Assembly: GCF_900110255.1 (NCBI RefSeq)
Contig: NZ_FODD01000029.1
Span: 1-64,000, forward strand
Length of the DNA stretch: 64,000 bases
Source: Actinacidiphila rubida
GTDB lineage: Bacteria > Actinomycetota > Actinomycetes > Streptomycetales > Streptomycetaceae
Direction of reading: 5' to 3'
In this document: positions 9,295 through 17,138 of the stretch, one piece after another
How positions within the stretch are numbered: position 1 is the stretch's first letter
Layout: every line of letters starts with the position of its first letter
The notes under the pieces: generated by a model
Database searches by the model: none
The model's input: the letters and a program-made list of their open reading frames with translations, nothing else
Told to the model about the DNA's origin: nothing
Program-made: the position numbers and the translations under genes

Positions 9295-10095
9295 ATGCCG
9301 AAACTCACCACGGTGCTGCGCACCCTCGCCCTGCCCGTCGCCGCGCTGATCGCGGTCGCCGCCGGCGGTCCCGCACAGGCCCGCCCGGAGCCCAAGGCGC
9401 CGGCGCAGTTCACCGCCCTGCACGACGTCGACCCGACGATCATCCAGGAGATCCGGTACATCACCCCGCACAACTTCACCGGTGCCCCCATCGACGGCTA
9501 CCGCAAGCCGATGTGCATCCTGACCCGGCCCGCTGCCGAGGCGCTGCACCGGGTGCAGACGGGCCTGCTCTCCCGCGGATACTCGCTGAAGGTGTACGAC
9601 TGCTACCGGCCGCAGCGCGCCGTGGACAACTTCGTGGCATGGGCCGAGGACCTCAACGACCAGAGCATGAAGCCCGAGTTCTACCCGCACGTCGACAAGA
9701 CCCGGTTGTTCGACGACGGTTACATCGCGGCGAAGTCGGGGCACAGCCGGGGCAGCACCATGGACCTCACGGTCGTCCGGCTGCCGGCGACGCCCACCCG
9801 CCCCTACCGGCCGGGCGAGACCCTGGAGCCCTGTTACGGGCCGCAGGACCAGCGCTTCCCCGACAACTCGATCGACATGGGCACCGGGTTCGACTGCTTC
9901 GACACCCTCGCCCACACCCTCGACCCGCGCATCCAGGGCGTGCAGCTCGCCGACCGGCTGCTGCTGAAGAACGCCATGGAGGCGCAGGGGTTCACCAACC
10001 TGCCCGAGGAGTGGTGGCACTACACGCTCAACGGCGAGCCCTTCCCGGACACGTACTTCGACTTCCCCATCGACCGCAGGTCCCTGAGTTCCTGA
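9295..10095 (+). CDS. Secreted D-Ala-D-Ala dipeptidase, VanX/DdpX family
   Basis: A 266-aa zinc dipeptidase of the VanX family. The metal and catalytic residues are present: SGHSRGSTMDL (H150, D157) and EEWWHY (E239, H242). A hydrophobic stretch after a KLTT start, ending PAQA, looks like a signal peptide, so the enzyme is probably exported and acts on D,D- or other dipeptides of the wall. ATG 9295 (MPKLTT) is preferred to an upstream ATG at 9229 because it starts the signal peptide, with GCAGTGGGAG just before it. There are no vanH/vanA/vanRS neighbours, so a glycopeptide-resistance role is not supported. Its last 76 bp overlap the convergent PurA-like gene. Confidence 0.9.
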   Translation: MPKLTTVLRTLALPVAALIAVAAGGPAQARPEPKAPAQFTALHDVDPTIIQEIRYITPHNFTGAPIDGYRKPMCILTRPAAEALHRVQTGLLSRGYSLKVYDCYRPQRAVDNFVAWAEDLNDQSMKPEFYPHVDKTRLFDDGYIAAKSGHSRGSTMDLTVVRLPATPTRPYRPGETLEPCYGPQDQRFPDNSIDMGTGFDCFDTLAHTLDPRIQGVQLADRLLLKNAMEAQGFTNLPEEWWHYTLNGEPFPDTYFDFPIDRRSLSS

Positions 10096-11369
10096 CGCGC
10101 CGGCCCGGAGGACGCCACCAGCACCGGCGCGCCCAGCAGGGCGGACAGCGCCGCGGTCCAGTCCTCCGGGTCGGGCCCGGGGGTGTCCCAGACGGCGGGC
10201 GCGGCCCCAAGCAGGCGCCCGGTCAGCTCCGCCTGGTGCACCAGGTCACGGGGCGGGCCGGGCGCCAGCCGTTCGACGAGCGTGCCGTCGAGGCCGTAGC
10301 CGCGGCAGATCCGCAGCGTGCCGACGCGGGCCGCGGCGTCGAGGTGCGTGACGGCGAGGGCGTCCACGCCGCCGCACACCTCGACCGCGTAGCCGTGCGC
10401 GACGGCGTCGAAGTGGCCGACGCGGAAGGCGCCCTGCCAGCGGCCGTGACCGTTGTGCGGTTCGGGGAGCAGCGCGGCCAGTTCGGGGTCCTCGGTGACC
10501 AGCGGCCCCGGGCCGTGGCGTGTGGTGAAGGTGCGCACGACGCCGAGCCGCCGGGCCGAGCCACCGTCGCCGGCCTCCTCCAGGAGCGTCTCGGCGTGGG
10601 CGAAGGTCGTGGTGGACCAGGTGGTGTACGGGTGGAAGCCGTGCCACTCGTCGAGCAGGACGCCCTGGGCGCCCTCGAAGAGCAGCGGCCCGCGCCGGGC
10701 GAGGTCCCGCAGGTGGTGCTCGCCGGTGAGCGTCACCGTGCGGGCGAACGCGGTGCAGGCGTCGACGCAGTCCTCCGGCGGCGGGGCCGGCAACGGGCCG
10801 AGCTCGTCCGCCAGGCGGTCCCGCAGCAGGCGCAGCAACCGCAGCAACCGGGGCCGTGAAGCGCAGTCGCCCGCGGTGGGCGCGTCCCGCGGGTGGGCCA
10901 GGGCGTAGGCGGTGGTCTCGCCGACGCCCATGCCGCACGAGCCGTGCCGCGCGGCGCCCCTGGCCTGCTCCCGCAGCCGGTTCGCCGCGGCGTGGTACGG
11001 CGTGGTGAGCAGCGCCCGGCGGTCGACGGTCAGCAGGCCGTACGGGTCCGGCACGCCCAGCGCCCGCAGGTGGTCCGCCTCGGCGGCGAGCGCCAGCGGG
11101 TCGACGCAGGTGAAGCGCGACAGGTGGCCGGGCACGCCGCGGAGCGTGCCCGAGCCGAACTGGGCGAAGGTGTGGTGCCTGCCGTCCTCGGTGACGACGT
11201 TGTGGGCGGCCTGGGCTCCCCCGTTGAAGCGCACCACGGCGGTGAACTCCCCGGTGCGGCTGAGCCGGTCCACGACGGCGCCCTTGCCGGCGTCGCCGTA
11301 GCCGAGGTCGACGACGATCGTGTGCGGGCTCGTCGGCGGGCCGCCCGGTCCCCGGCTAGCGGCGGTCAC
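10020..11369 (-). CDS. Adenylosuccinate synthetase (PurA) paralogue, diverged active site
   Basis: A 449-aa PurA-fold protein. Recognisable blocks are GYGDAGKG (residues 23-30; D26 matches the catalytic Asp of PurA, K29 the P-loop Lys), GGAQAAHNVV (H56 matches the catalytic His), FEGAQGVLLD (231-240), TTRHGPGP (282-289) and SSGPARQ near the C-terminus. Three places depart from housekeeping PurA: WGDEGKG becomes YGDAGKG, the arginine-rich aspartate-binding loop is replaced by WQGAFRVGHFD (311-321), and TKLD becomes THLD (341-344). The enzyme may therefore join a different partner to a purine nucleotide. It starts with GTG inside the end of the vWA gene (14-bp overlap), so it is the third gene of an operon behind the NrtR-like and vWA genes. 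Confidence 0.85.
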   Translation of the reverse strand: MTAASRGPGGPPTSPHTIVVDLGYGDAGKGAVVDRLSRTGEFTAVVRFNGGAQAAHNVVTEDGRHHTFAQFGSGTLRGVPGHLSRFTCVDPLALAAEADHLRALGVPDPYGLLTVDRRALLTTPYHAAANRLREQARGAARHGSCGMGVGETTAYALAHPRDAPTAGDCASRPRLLRLLRLLRDRLADELGPLPAPPPEDCVDACTAFARTVTLTGEHHLRDLARRGPLLFEGAQGVLLDEWHGFHPYTTWSTTTFAHAETLLEEAGDGGSARRLGVVRTFTTRHGPGPLVTEDPELAALLPEPHNGHGRWQGAFRVGHFDAVAHGYAVEVCGGVDALAVTHLDAAARVGTLRICRGYGLDGTLVERLAPGPPRDLVHQAELTGRLLGAAPAVWDTPGPDPEDWTAALSALLGAPVLVASSGPARQELRDLRSMGKSKYVSGKGSPLSV

Positions 11370-12285
11370 GGTCGGCCACCGGCCGCAGGGCCCGCGCCAC
11401 GCTGGCCCCGGCGTCGGAGCCGATCGCGTCGAGGTCGGCGAGGCCGGACGCCAGGTCGATGGCCTCCTCGCCGAGGCCGACGGTCAGCGCGATCGTCTCG
11501 CAGACGGCGTCGAGGTCGTCGAGTTCGATGACGTTCTGGCCGAGCAGCCGCCGCCACACCCCCAGGACCTCGGGGTTGCCCGCGTAGGACGCGCCGGCCG
11601 GGAGGATGTAGAAGACGTGGTAGGTGCGCTGGAGTTCGGCCACGATCTCGGTGACGGGGATGTCCCGCTCGGCGGGTTCGCCGAGCACCGCGCTGATCTC
11701 GCGGGCCTTGACCTTGCCGTACGGCATCTCGTCCCCGATGAGGAACAGGTAGCCGCGGCGCCCGCGCTTCTCGTGGCAGTCCAGCGAGGTGTGCCGGGCC
11801 ATGGCGTACAGGGCGAGTTCGTAGGACTCGGTCATCTGGCCGCCGCCCCCGCCCTCCAGCAGGATGTTGCCGAGGTCGTCGTCCATGCGGTTGTCCGACT
11901 CGAACTGCCCGAGCTGCAACGGCACTTGGTCGCAGGTCGCGTCGCCGACGGCGCCGAAGAGGATCTGCGGGTGCGCGGTGTAGCCCCGCGCGAGCAGCAG
12001 CCCGAACAGGTCGGGCAGCTTGGTCTGCAGGACCCGCGGGACGCCGCCCATGGAGCCGGTGACGTCGAAGAGCACCGCGATGGCGAGCGAGGTGGGGTGC
12101 TCGGCGGAGTCCCGGCTCTCCCTGACGGTCAGTCCGCGCGGGTCGAGCGACGGGTGCGCCCTCCAGCTGCGGCGCGGCGAGGTGGTCCTGACGTGGTCGT
12201 TGTAGGCGAAGGCGTCGGTGCCCGACGCGGCGCGGTAACGCGCGGCGGCGTCGTAGACGTTGCTCGACCAGCGTCCGCTTCCCAT
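11356..12285 (-). CDS. von Willebrand factor A domain protein
   Basis: A 309-aa cytoplasmic-looking protein (no signal or membrane segment) with a vWA/MIDAS motif D74-V-T-G-S-M in LFDVTGSMGG and a downstream FGAVGDATCD segment. vWA domains usually mediate metal-dependent protein contacts. The N-terminus has SSNVYDAAARYR and SRRSWRAHP-like basic stretches. ATG 12285 is chosen because AGGGGGA precedes it; an upstream start at 12330 would add only a His-rich tail. The gene overlaps the PurA-like gene by 14 bp and lies 189 bp behind the NUDIX regulator, suggesting a dedicated partner of the PurA-like enzyme. Function unknown. Confidence 0.88.
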   Translation of the reverse strand: MGSGRWSSNVYDAAARYRAASGTDAFAYNDHVRTTSPRRSWRAHPSLDPRGLTVRESRDSAEHPTSLAIAVLFDVTGSMGGVPRVLQTKLPDLFGLLLARGYTAHPQILFGAVGDATCDQVPLQLGQFESDNRMDDDLGNILLEGGGGGQMTESYELALYAMARHTSLDCHEKRGRRGYLFLIGDEMPYGKVKAREISAVLGEPAERDIPVTEIVAELQRTYHVFYILPAGASYAGNPEVLGVWRRLLGQNVIELDDLDAVCETIALTVGLGEEAIDLASGLADLDAIGSDAGASVARALRPVADRDRR

Positions 12286-12474
12286 GATGGTCCCCCTGTG
12301 GTGTCGATGACGATGCCGGCGTTCCTTCACCGGTGGTGGTGCGGTGACGGTTCGGTGGTGGCGGTGGCGCCGGTCGGCGGTGGTGGTGCCGGTCGGCGGC
12401 GGTTGGTGACGGCGGCCCGGCCGCAGCCCTTGGCGACAGGCGGCGGGTGCCGTGCCGCGGGTGCCGTGGCGCGT
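12286..12474 (-). other. GGTGG-rich spacer between vWA and NrtR-like genes
   Basis: A 189-bp gap inside the presumed operon. It contains many GGTGG/CGGTGG units and a 12-bp direct repeat GCCGGTCGGCGG at 12369-12380 and 12388-12399 (19-bp spacing). It could hold a second promoter for the vWA gene or an operator, but no -10/-35 pair was recognised. Confidence 0.4.
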
Positions 12475-13392
12475 TCAGCGGACGGCGGCCTCGTGGTCGG
12501 GGCGCAGCAGCGCCGGGTGCAGCTGACGGGCGTCGCCTGCCCGGTAGAGGCGGGCGCGGGGCCCGCCGCGGCTGCCGGGGCGGGAGCCGGTCTCGCCGGT
12601 GGACTCCACGAAACCGGGTACGGACAGCACTTTGCGGTGGAAGTTGCCCGCGTGCAGCGGGGCGCCCCAGACCGCCTCGTAGACCGCCCGCAGGTCGCTG
12701 ATGGTGAAGGTCTCGTCGAGGAAGGCGGTGGCCAGCGGGGTGTACTCGATCTTGGCGCGGGCCCGTTCCAGTCCGTCGGCGACGATCCGGTCGTGGTCGA
12801 AGGCGAAGTCCGGGGCGGGGGCCTCGGCCGAGGCCGATGACGCGCCCGGCGCGGAGTCGCCGGGGGAAGGGGGCCGGCGGCCGGTACCACCCCCGTAGGT
12901 TCCGGTCCGCCGACCCTGTTCGATGGGACGCGGGGGCGCCGCGTCAGGTTGCCCGGCCAGGTGCAGGGACTCCACCGGCAGCCAGTCCGCCCCCGCGGCG
13001 TCGCCGCCGGCCGTGGCGTCCGGCAGGTGCGGGGCGAACGCGAGGTACGCCACCGACACGACGTGCATCCTCGGGTCGCGGTCGGGCTGCCCGTAGGAGC
13101 CGAGCTGCTCGAGGTGGACGCGGCCCAGCGCGCCCGCGTCCAGGCCCGTCTCCTCGGCGAGTTCGCGTGCCGCGGCCTCGTCCAGCGACTCCTGTCCGGC
13201 CTGCACGAAGCCGCCCGGCAGCGCCCACGCGCCGGCGAACGGCGGTCCGCCGCGGCGGACCGCCAGCAGGTGCAGGGCGCCCCCGCGGAGGGTCAGCGCG
13301 ACCACGTCCACGGTCACGGCGATCGGCGCGAAGGCCCGCGGGTCGTACGCCGCGAGGAACTCCCGCTCGTCGTCCGGCCGGCGCCCGTCCAT
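12475..13392 (-). CDS. NrtR-like transcriptional regulator (NUDIX domain plus winged helix)
   Basis: A 305-aa protein with an N-terminal NUDIX domain (box at ~60-83, GGFVQAGQESL...ARELAEETG) and a C-terminal winged-helix domain of NrtR type (FDHDRIV, RAKIEYTPLA, FTISDLRAVYEAV, NFHRKVLS). A proline/alanine-rich insert of ~45 residues separates them. NrtR-family proteins bind ADP-ribose-type ligands and repress NAD or sugar genes; some keep hydrolase activity, and the NUDIX box looks intact here. ATG at 13392 is preceded by GGGGAGGGGAC. It heads an operon with the vWA and PurA-like genes and is divergent from the Mpo1-like gene, with candidate operators at 13432-13488. Confidence 0.88.
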   Translation of the reverse strand: MDGRRPDDEREFLAAYDPRAFAPIAVTVDVVALTLRGGALHLLAVRRGGPPFAGAWALPGGFVQAGQESLDEAAARELAEETGLDAGALGRVHLEQLGSYGQPDRDPRMHVVSVAYLAFAPHLPDATAGGDAAGADWLPVESLHLAGQPDAAPPRPIEQGRRTGTYGGGTGRRPPSPGDSAPGASSASAEAPAPDFAFDHDRIVADGLERARAKIEYTPLATAFLDETFTISDLRAVYEAVWGAPLHAGNFHRKVLSVPGFVESTGETGSRPGSRGGPRARLYRAGDARQLHPALLRPDHEAAVR

Positions 13393-13431
13393 CCGTGTCC
13401 CCTCCCCGCGGGTGAGTTGTTCCCGACTGGT

Positions 13432-13488
13432 CGTTCTCGGTATGAGTTTTTCTCAATGTGAGTCTTTCTCAGTACGAGAAGAACGTAC
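13432..13488. promoter_or_regulatory. Candidate operator array between NrtR-like and Mpo1-like genes
   Basis: Two near-palindromic 13-mers, TGAGTTTTTCTCA (13443-13455) and TGAGTCTTTCTCA (13459-13471), repeat with 16-bp spacing. They are followed by GTACGAGAAGAACGTAC (13472-13488) and preceded by CGTTCTCG (13432-13439), which is complementary to CGAGAAGAACG. The AT-rich array stands out from its GC-rich surroundings and lies between divergent genes. It is a good candidate for the binding site of the NrtR-like protein; that link is inferred from position. Confidence 0.6.
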
Positions 13489-13532
13489 CACGACCCCCTG
13501 ACAACGTCCAGGGCCGGCGCTACGGTGCGGTC

Positions 13533-13961
13533 ATGACCAAGCAGACGCAGCAGGAGTTCTCGTCCTTCGAGGAGTTCTGGCCCTACTACGTGGCCATGCA
13601 CTCGAAGGCCGCCACACGCTGGGTGCACCTGGCCGGCACCCTCACCGGGCTCGCGGTCACCGGCTACGGGCTCGCCCGGGGCCGGCTGAGGTACGCGGCG
13701 GCACTGCCCGTGATCGGCTACGGCACCGCGTGGCCCGCGCACTTCCTCATCGAGAGGAACAACCCGGCGACGTTCGGGCACCCGGCCTGGTCGCTGCGCG
13801 GGGACGTCAGGATGATCACGACGATGCTCGCGGGACGCGACGCCGAGCTGGCCGAGACGGCGGCCAAGTGGCTGGCGGAGAACCCCGATCACACCGCGGG
13901 CGCCGTCACGGCGGTCGAGGACGCCGAGGACGACGAGGACGCCGAGGAGATCGAGGTCTGA
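13533..13961 (+). CDS. Mpo1-like (DUF962) membrane protein
   Basis: A 142-aa protein with the DUF962/Mpo1 signature: MHSKAATRWVHLAGT near the N-terminus and HFLIERNNPATFGHPAWSLRGD in the middle, plus two short hydrophobic segments (~30-75). Yeast Mpo1 is an Fe(II) dioxygenase in alpha-oxidation of 2-hydroxy fatty acids, using conserved histidines that appear retained here. Bacterial members are not well studied, so the activity is inferred. The C-terminal ~20 residues are strongly acidic (EDAEDDEDAEEIE). ATG 13533 fits the usual family start. It is divergent from the NrtR-like gene. Confidence 0.85.
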   Translation: MTKQTQQEFSSFEEFWPYYVAMHSKAATRWVHLAGTLTGLAVTGYGLARGRLRYAAALPVIGYGTAWPAHFLIERNNPATFGHPAWSLRGDVRMITTMLAGRDAELAETAAKWLAENPDHTAGAVTAVEDAEDDEDAEEIEV

Positions 13962-14080
13962 GCCGCGGGGCGGCCGGCGGAATCGGCCCCGCTCCTTGAC
14001 GCTCTCCCGGCCCGGGACAACATTTCCGGCACACGCCTCAGAGGTGAACCCCACGAGGGTCCCGGGCAGGGAGCGTTGAC

Positions 14081-15613
14081 ATGAGCGACCCGCGCTACGT
14101 AGCCGCCATCGACCAGGGCACCACGTCCACCCGCTGCATCGTCTTCGACTCCGCCGGCCGCGTCGTCGCCGCCGACCGGCGCGAGCACCGCCAGATCCTG
14201 CCCCGGCCGGGCTGGGTGGAGCACGACGCGACCGAGATCTGGGCCAAGGTCCAGGCGGTCGTGGCGGGCGCGCTCGCCAGGGCCGGGCTGCGGCCCGACC
14301 GGCTGGCCGCCCTCGGCATCACCAACCAGCGCGAGACGGTCGTGCTCTGGGACCGCGCGACCGGCCGGCCCGTGCACAACGCGGTGGTCTGGCAGGACAC
14401 CAGGACCGCCGCGCTGTGCGCCGAACTCGGCGGCGCCGACGGGCAGGACCGCTTCCGCGAGGCCACCGGCCTGCCGCTGGCCAGCTACTTCTCGGGGCCC
14501 AAGGCCGCCTGGCTGCTGGACCACGTGCCGGGGCTGCGGCGGCGCGCCGAGCACGGCGAGATCGCCTTCGGCACGCTCGACTCGTGGCTGATCTGGAACC
14601 TGACCGGCGGCCCCGACGGCGGGGTGCACGTCACCGACGTCAGCAACGCCTCACGGACGCTGCTGATGAACCTGACGACCCTCGACTGGGACCCGGCGAT
14701 CCTGTCCGTGATGGACATCCCCGAGGCGGTGCTCCCGCGCATCGCGTCCTCGGCGGAGGTCTACGGCACCGCGACCGGGCGGCTGGCCGGCGTGCCGGTG
14801 GCCGCCGCGCTCGGCGACCAGCAGGCCGCCCTGTTCGGCCAGACCTGCTTCGACGTCGGCGAGGCCAAGAACACCTACGGCACGGGGAGTTTCCTGCTGC
14901 TCAACACCGGCAGCCGCCTGGTGGCCTCCAAGAGCGGGCTGCTGACGACCGTGGGCTACCGGCTCGGCACCGACCGCCCGGTGTACTGCCTGGAGGGGTC
15001 CATCGCCATCACCGGAGCCCTCGTCCAGTGGCTGCGCGACCAGCTCGGCCTCATCAGGTCGGCGGCCGAGATCGAAGCCCTGGCCGCGAGCGTCCCGGAC
15101 AACGGCGGCGCCTACGTCGTTCCGGCCTTCTCCGGCCTGTACGCGCCCTACTGGCGCTCCGACGCGCGCGGCGTGATCACCGGCCTGACCGGCTACGTCA
15201 CCCGTGCCCATCTCGCGCGGGCAGTGCTGGAGGCGACCAGTTGGCAGACCCGCGAGGTGGTCGACGCCATGCACCACGACTCCGGGGTGCCGATCACCTC
15301 GCTGCGGGTGGACGGTGGGATGACCGCCAACTCCCTGCTGATGCAGCACCAGGCCGACGTGCTCGGCGTGCCGGTGACGCGTCCGGTGGTCGCCGAGACC
15401 ACCAGCCTGGGTGCCGCCTACGCGGCCGGGCTGGCCACCGGCGTGTGGGACGGGCTGGACGCGCTGCGGGCGCACTGGGCGCGCGACACCGAGTGGGCGC
15501 CGCGGATGGACGCCACGACCCGGGAGCGGGAGTACCGGCGGTGGCGCAAGGCCGTCGAGCGCAGCTTCGGCTGGATCGACGAGGACGAGCACGCGGCCGC
15601 CGCCGCCCGCTGA
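14081..15613 (+). CDS. glpK: Glycerol kinase
   Basis: A 510-aa FGGY-family glycerol kinase converting glycerol and ATP to glycerol-3-phosphate. Signatures are AAIDQGTTSTRCIVFD at the N-terminus, ALGITNQRETVVLWDR, YFSGPKAAWLLD and the second FGGY-type region VDGGMTANSLLMQ. Family length is typical. It stands alone: no glpF facilitator, glpD dehydrogenase or GylR regulator flanks it, so it is probably a second copy next to a main gyl operon elsewhere. A GGGAGCG precedes the ATG. The dhaKLM genes at the far end of the window also serve C3-polyol use. Confidence 0.95.
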   Translation: MSDPRYVAAIDQGTTSTRCIVFDSAGRVVAADRREHRQILPRPGWVEHDATEIWAKVQAVVAGALARAGLRPDRLAALGITNQRETVVLWDRATGRPVHNAVVWQDTRTAALCAELGGADGQDRFREATGLPLASYFSGPKAAWLLDHVPGLRRRAEHGEIAFGTLDSWLIWNLTGGPDGGVHVTDVSNASRTLLMNLTTLDWDPAILSVMDIPEAVLPRIASSAEVYGTATGRLAGVPVAAALGDQQAALFGQTCFDVGEAKNTYGTGSFLLLNTGSRLVASKSGLLTTVGYRLGTDRPVYCLEGSIAITGALVQWLRDQLGLIRSAAEIEALAASVPDNGGAYVVPAFSGLYAPYWRSDARGVITGLTGYVTRAHLARAVLEATSWQTREVVDAMHHDSGVPITSLRVDGGMTANSLLMQHQADVLGVPVTRPVVAETTSLGAAYAAGLATGVWDGLDALRAHWARDTEWAPRMDATTREREYRRWRKAVERSFGWIDEDEHAAAAAR

Positions 15614-15647
15614 CCGCCACGTGCCGCCCGCCGCCGGCACGGAGCGC

Positions 15648-16259
15648 TCAGGTGGCGGCCGGGTGCCTGCGGCTCTCGGCCACCTTCGCCGCGTGCTCCA
15701 CGACCGTGATCAGCACGTTCTTCGCCGACTCCCGCTCGCGCGCGTCGCACAGCACGACCGGCACGCCGGAGTCGAGGTCGAGGGCCTCGCGGACGCTCTC
15801 CGGGTCGTGCAGCCGGGCGCCGTCGAAGCAGTTGACGGCGACGGCGAACGGGATGCCGCGGCGCTCGAAGTAGTCGACGGCCGCGAAGCAGTCCTCCAGC
15901 CGGCGGGTGTCGGCGAGGACCACCGCGCACAGCGCGCCCTGCGCGAGCTCGTCCCACAGGAACCAGAACCGGTCCTGTCCGGGCGTGCCGAACAGGTAGA
16001 GCACCAAGTCGTCCTTGAGCGTGATCCGCCCGAAGTCCATCGCCACCGTGGTGGTGGTCTTGGACTCCACGCCCTCGGTGTCGTCCACCGGGCGGCCGAC
16101 CTCGCTCAGCGCCTCCTCGGTGCGCAGCGGGCGGATCTCGCTGACGGCGCCGACGAGCGTGGTCTTGCCCACGCCGAAGCCGCCCGCGACGAGGAGCTTG
16201 AGCGCCACCGGTTCTGCGGTGGGCGTCGTGCGACGGCTGTCCGAGCGCGCGAAGGCCAT
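15648..16259 (-). CDS. Conservon GTPase CvnD-like protein
   Basis: A 203-aa small GTPase-like protein of the MglA-related CvnD family. It has the P-loop GGFGVGKTT (~26-34), FGRITL with LYLFGTPGQDRF as the switch II region (GTPGQ), and VAVNCFDG as the base-recognition element. It is the last gene of a four-gene conservon (sensor kinase, roadblock, DUF742, GTPase). Such systems form a membrane-associated complex resembling eukaryotic G-protein relays and influence development and secondary metabolism in Streptomyces. It lies 28 bp behind the DUF742 gene. Confidence 0.93.
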   Translation of the reverse strand: MAFARSDSRRTTPTAEPVALKLLVAGGFGVGKTTLVGAVSEIRPLRTEEALSEVGRPVDDTEGVESKTTTTVAMDFGRITLKDDLVLYLFGTPGQDRFWFLWDELAQGALCAVVLADTRRLEDCFAAVDYFERRGIPFAVAVNCFDGARLHDPESVREALDLDSGVPVVLCDARERESAKNVLITVVEHAAKVAESRRHPAAT

Positions 16260-16287
16260 GGTCTCTTCTCTACTCTCTACTTCCCGA

Positions 16288-16680
16288 TCACAGCGCGCGC
16301 AGGCCGGCGATGACCTCGCGCAGGATGCTCTCGTCCGGCAGTTCCGCGGGCGGCACGGGCTTGTGGATCTGCACGTGCGCCCCTTCCAGCAGATCGCCGA
16401 CGAGCACCCGCACGACCCCGACCGGAAGGTCGAGGTCGGCGGCCAGTTCGGCGACGGACACCGCCTGGTACTGGCAGCGCTCGACGATGTCGAGATGCTC
16501 GGGCGACAGGGTGTGGTCGTCCAGAGCCGCGGAGTCCCCGGCCTCGTGCCGGGTCACCACCAGCGCGATCAGGTCGATCTTCGCGTCTGCGGCATGGCTC
16601 GTCCGGCCGCGCGTCATCGCGTAGGGCCGCACCACCGGCCCCGCCGCGTCGTCGTACCACCGGTCCGACTCTGAAGTCAT
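16288..16680 (-). CDS. Conservon DUF742 protein CvnC-like
   Basis: A 130-aa DUF742 protein with the family pattern: RPYAMTRGRT near the N-terminus, IDLIALVVTR, and LSVAELAADLDLPVGVVRVLVGDLL, the helical segment resembling a winged helix, ending DESILREVIAGLRAL. Its partner proteins CvnA, CvnB and CvnD are adjacent. The role in the complex is not established; it is thought to link the roadblock and GTPase components. Confidence 0.93.
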   Translation of the reverse strand: MTSESDRWYDDAAGPVVRPYAMTRGRTSHAADAKIDLIALVVTRHEAGDSAALDDHTLSPEHLDIVERCQYQAVSVAELAADLDLPVGVVRVLVGDLLEGAHVQIHKPVPPAELPDESILREVIAGLRAL

Positions 16681-16715
16681 TCCCCGTCACCCCGTCATTC
16701 GCGCCCGCTCATCGG

Positions 16716-17138
16716 TCAGCCGCTGAGCAGCGTGCCGCCGTCGTGCCGCGGTGCGGTGCCCAGGTGGGCGCCTACCCGCTTGACCAGGAGAGCCATCTCG
16801 TACGCGACCTGGCCGACGTCGGACTCGGCGTCGGTCAGCACCGCCAGGCAGCTGCCGTCGCCCGCCGCGGTCACGAACAGGAAGGCGTCGTCCAGTTCGA
16901 CCATGGTCTGCCGGACGCTGCCGGCCTTGAAGTGCCGTCCGACGCCCTTGGCCAGGCTGTGGAACCCGGACGCCACGGCGGCCAGGTGCTCGGAGTCCTC
17001 GCGCGTCAGCCCGTCGGAGGCGCCGATGGCCAGCCCGTCCCCGGAGAGGACCAGGGCCTTGCGGATGCTGGCCACGCGGGTGACCAGATCGTCCAGGAGC
17101 CAGCTGAGCTCACGGGTAGGACTCGATGGTGCGGTCAT
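16716..17138 (-). CDS. Conservon roadblock/LC7 protein CvnB-like
   Basis: A 140-aa roadblock/LC7-domain protein (LSWLLDDLVTRVASIRKALVLSGDGLAIGAS, then HFKAGSVRQTMVELDDAFLFVTAAGDGSCLAVL). Roadblock proteins act as activators or scaffolds of MglA-type GTPases. Its ATG overlaps the TGA of the sensor-kinase gene by 4 bp (17135-17138), so translation is coupled. The DUF742 gene follows 35 bp downstream. Confidence 0.94.
   Translation of the reverse strand: MTAPSSPTRELSWLLDDLVTRVASIRKALVLSGDGLAIGASDGLTREDSEHLAAVASGFHSLAKGVGRHFKAGSVRQTMVELDDAFLFVTAAGDGSCLAVLTDAESDVGQVAYEMALLVKRVGAHLGTAPRHDGGTLLSG

Noticed and set aside
9295..10095. Vancomycin-resistance vanX
   Set aside because: No vanH, vanA or vanRS genes are nearby; VanX-family dipeptidases are common in Streptomyces without resistance.
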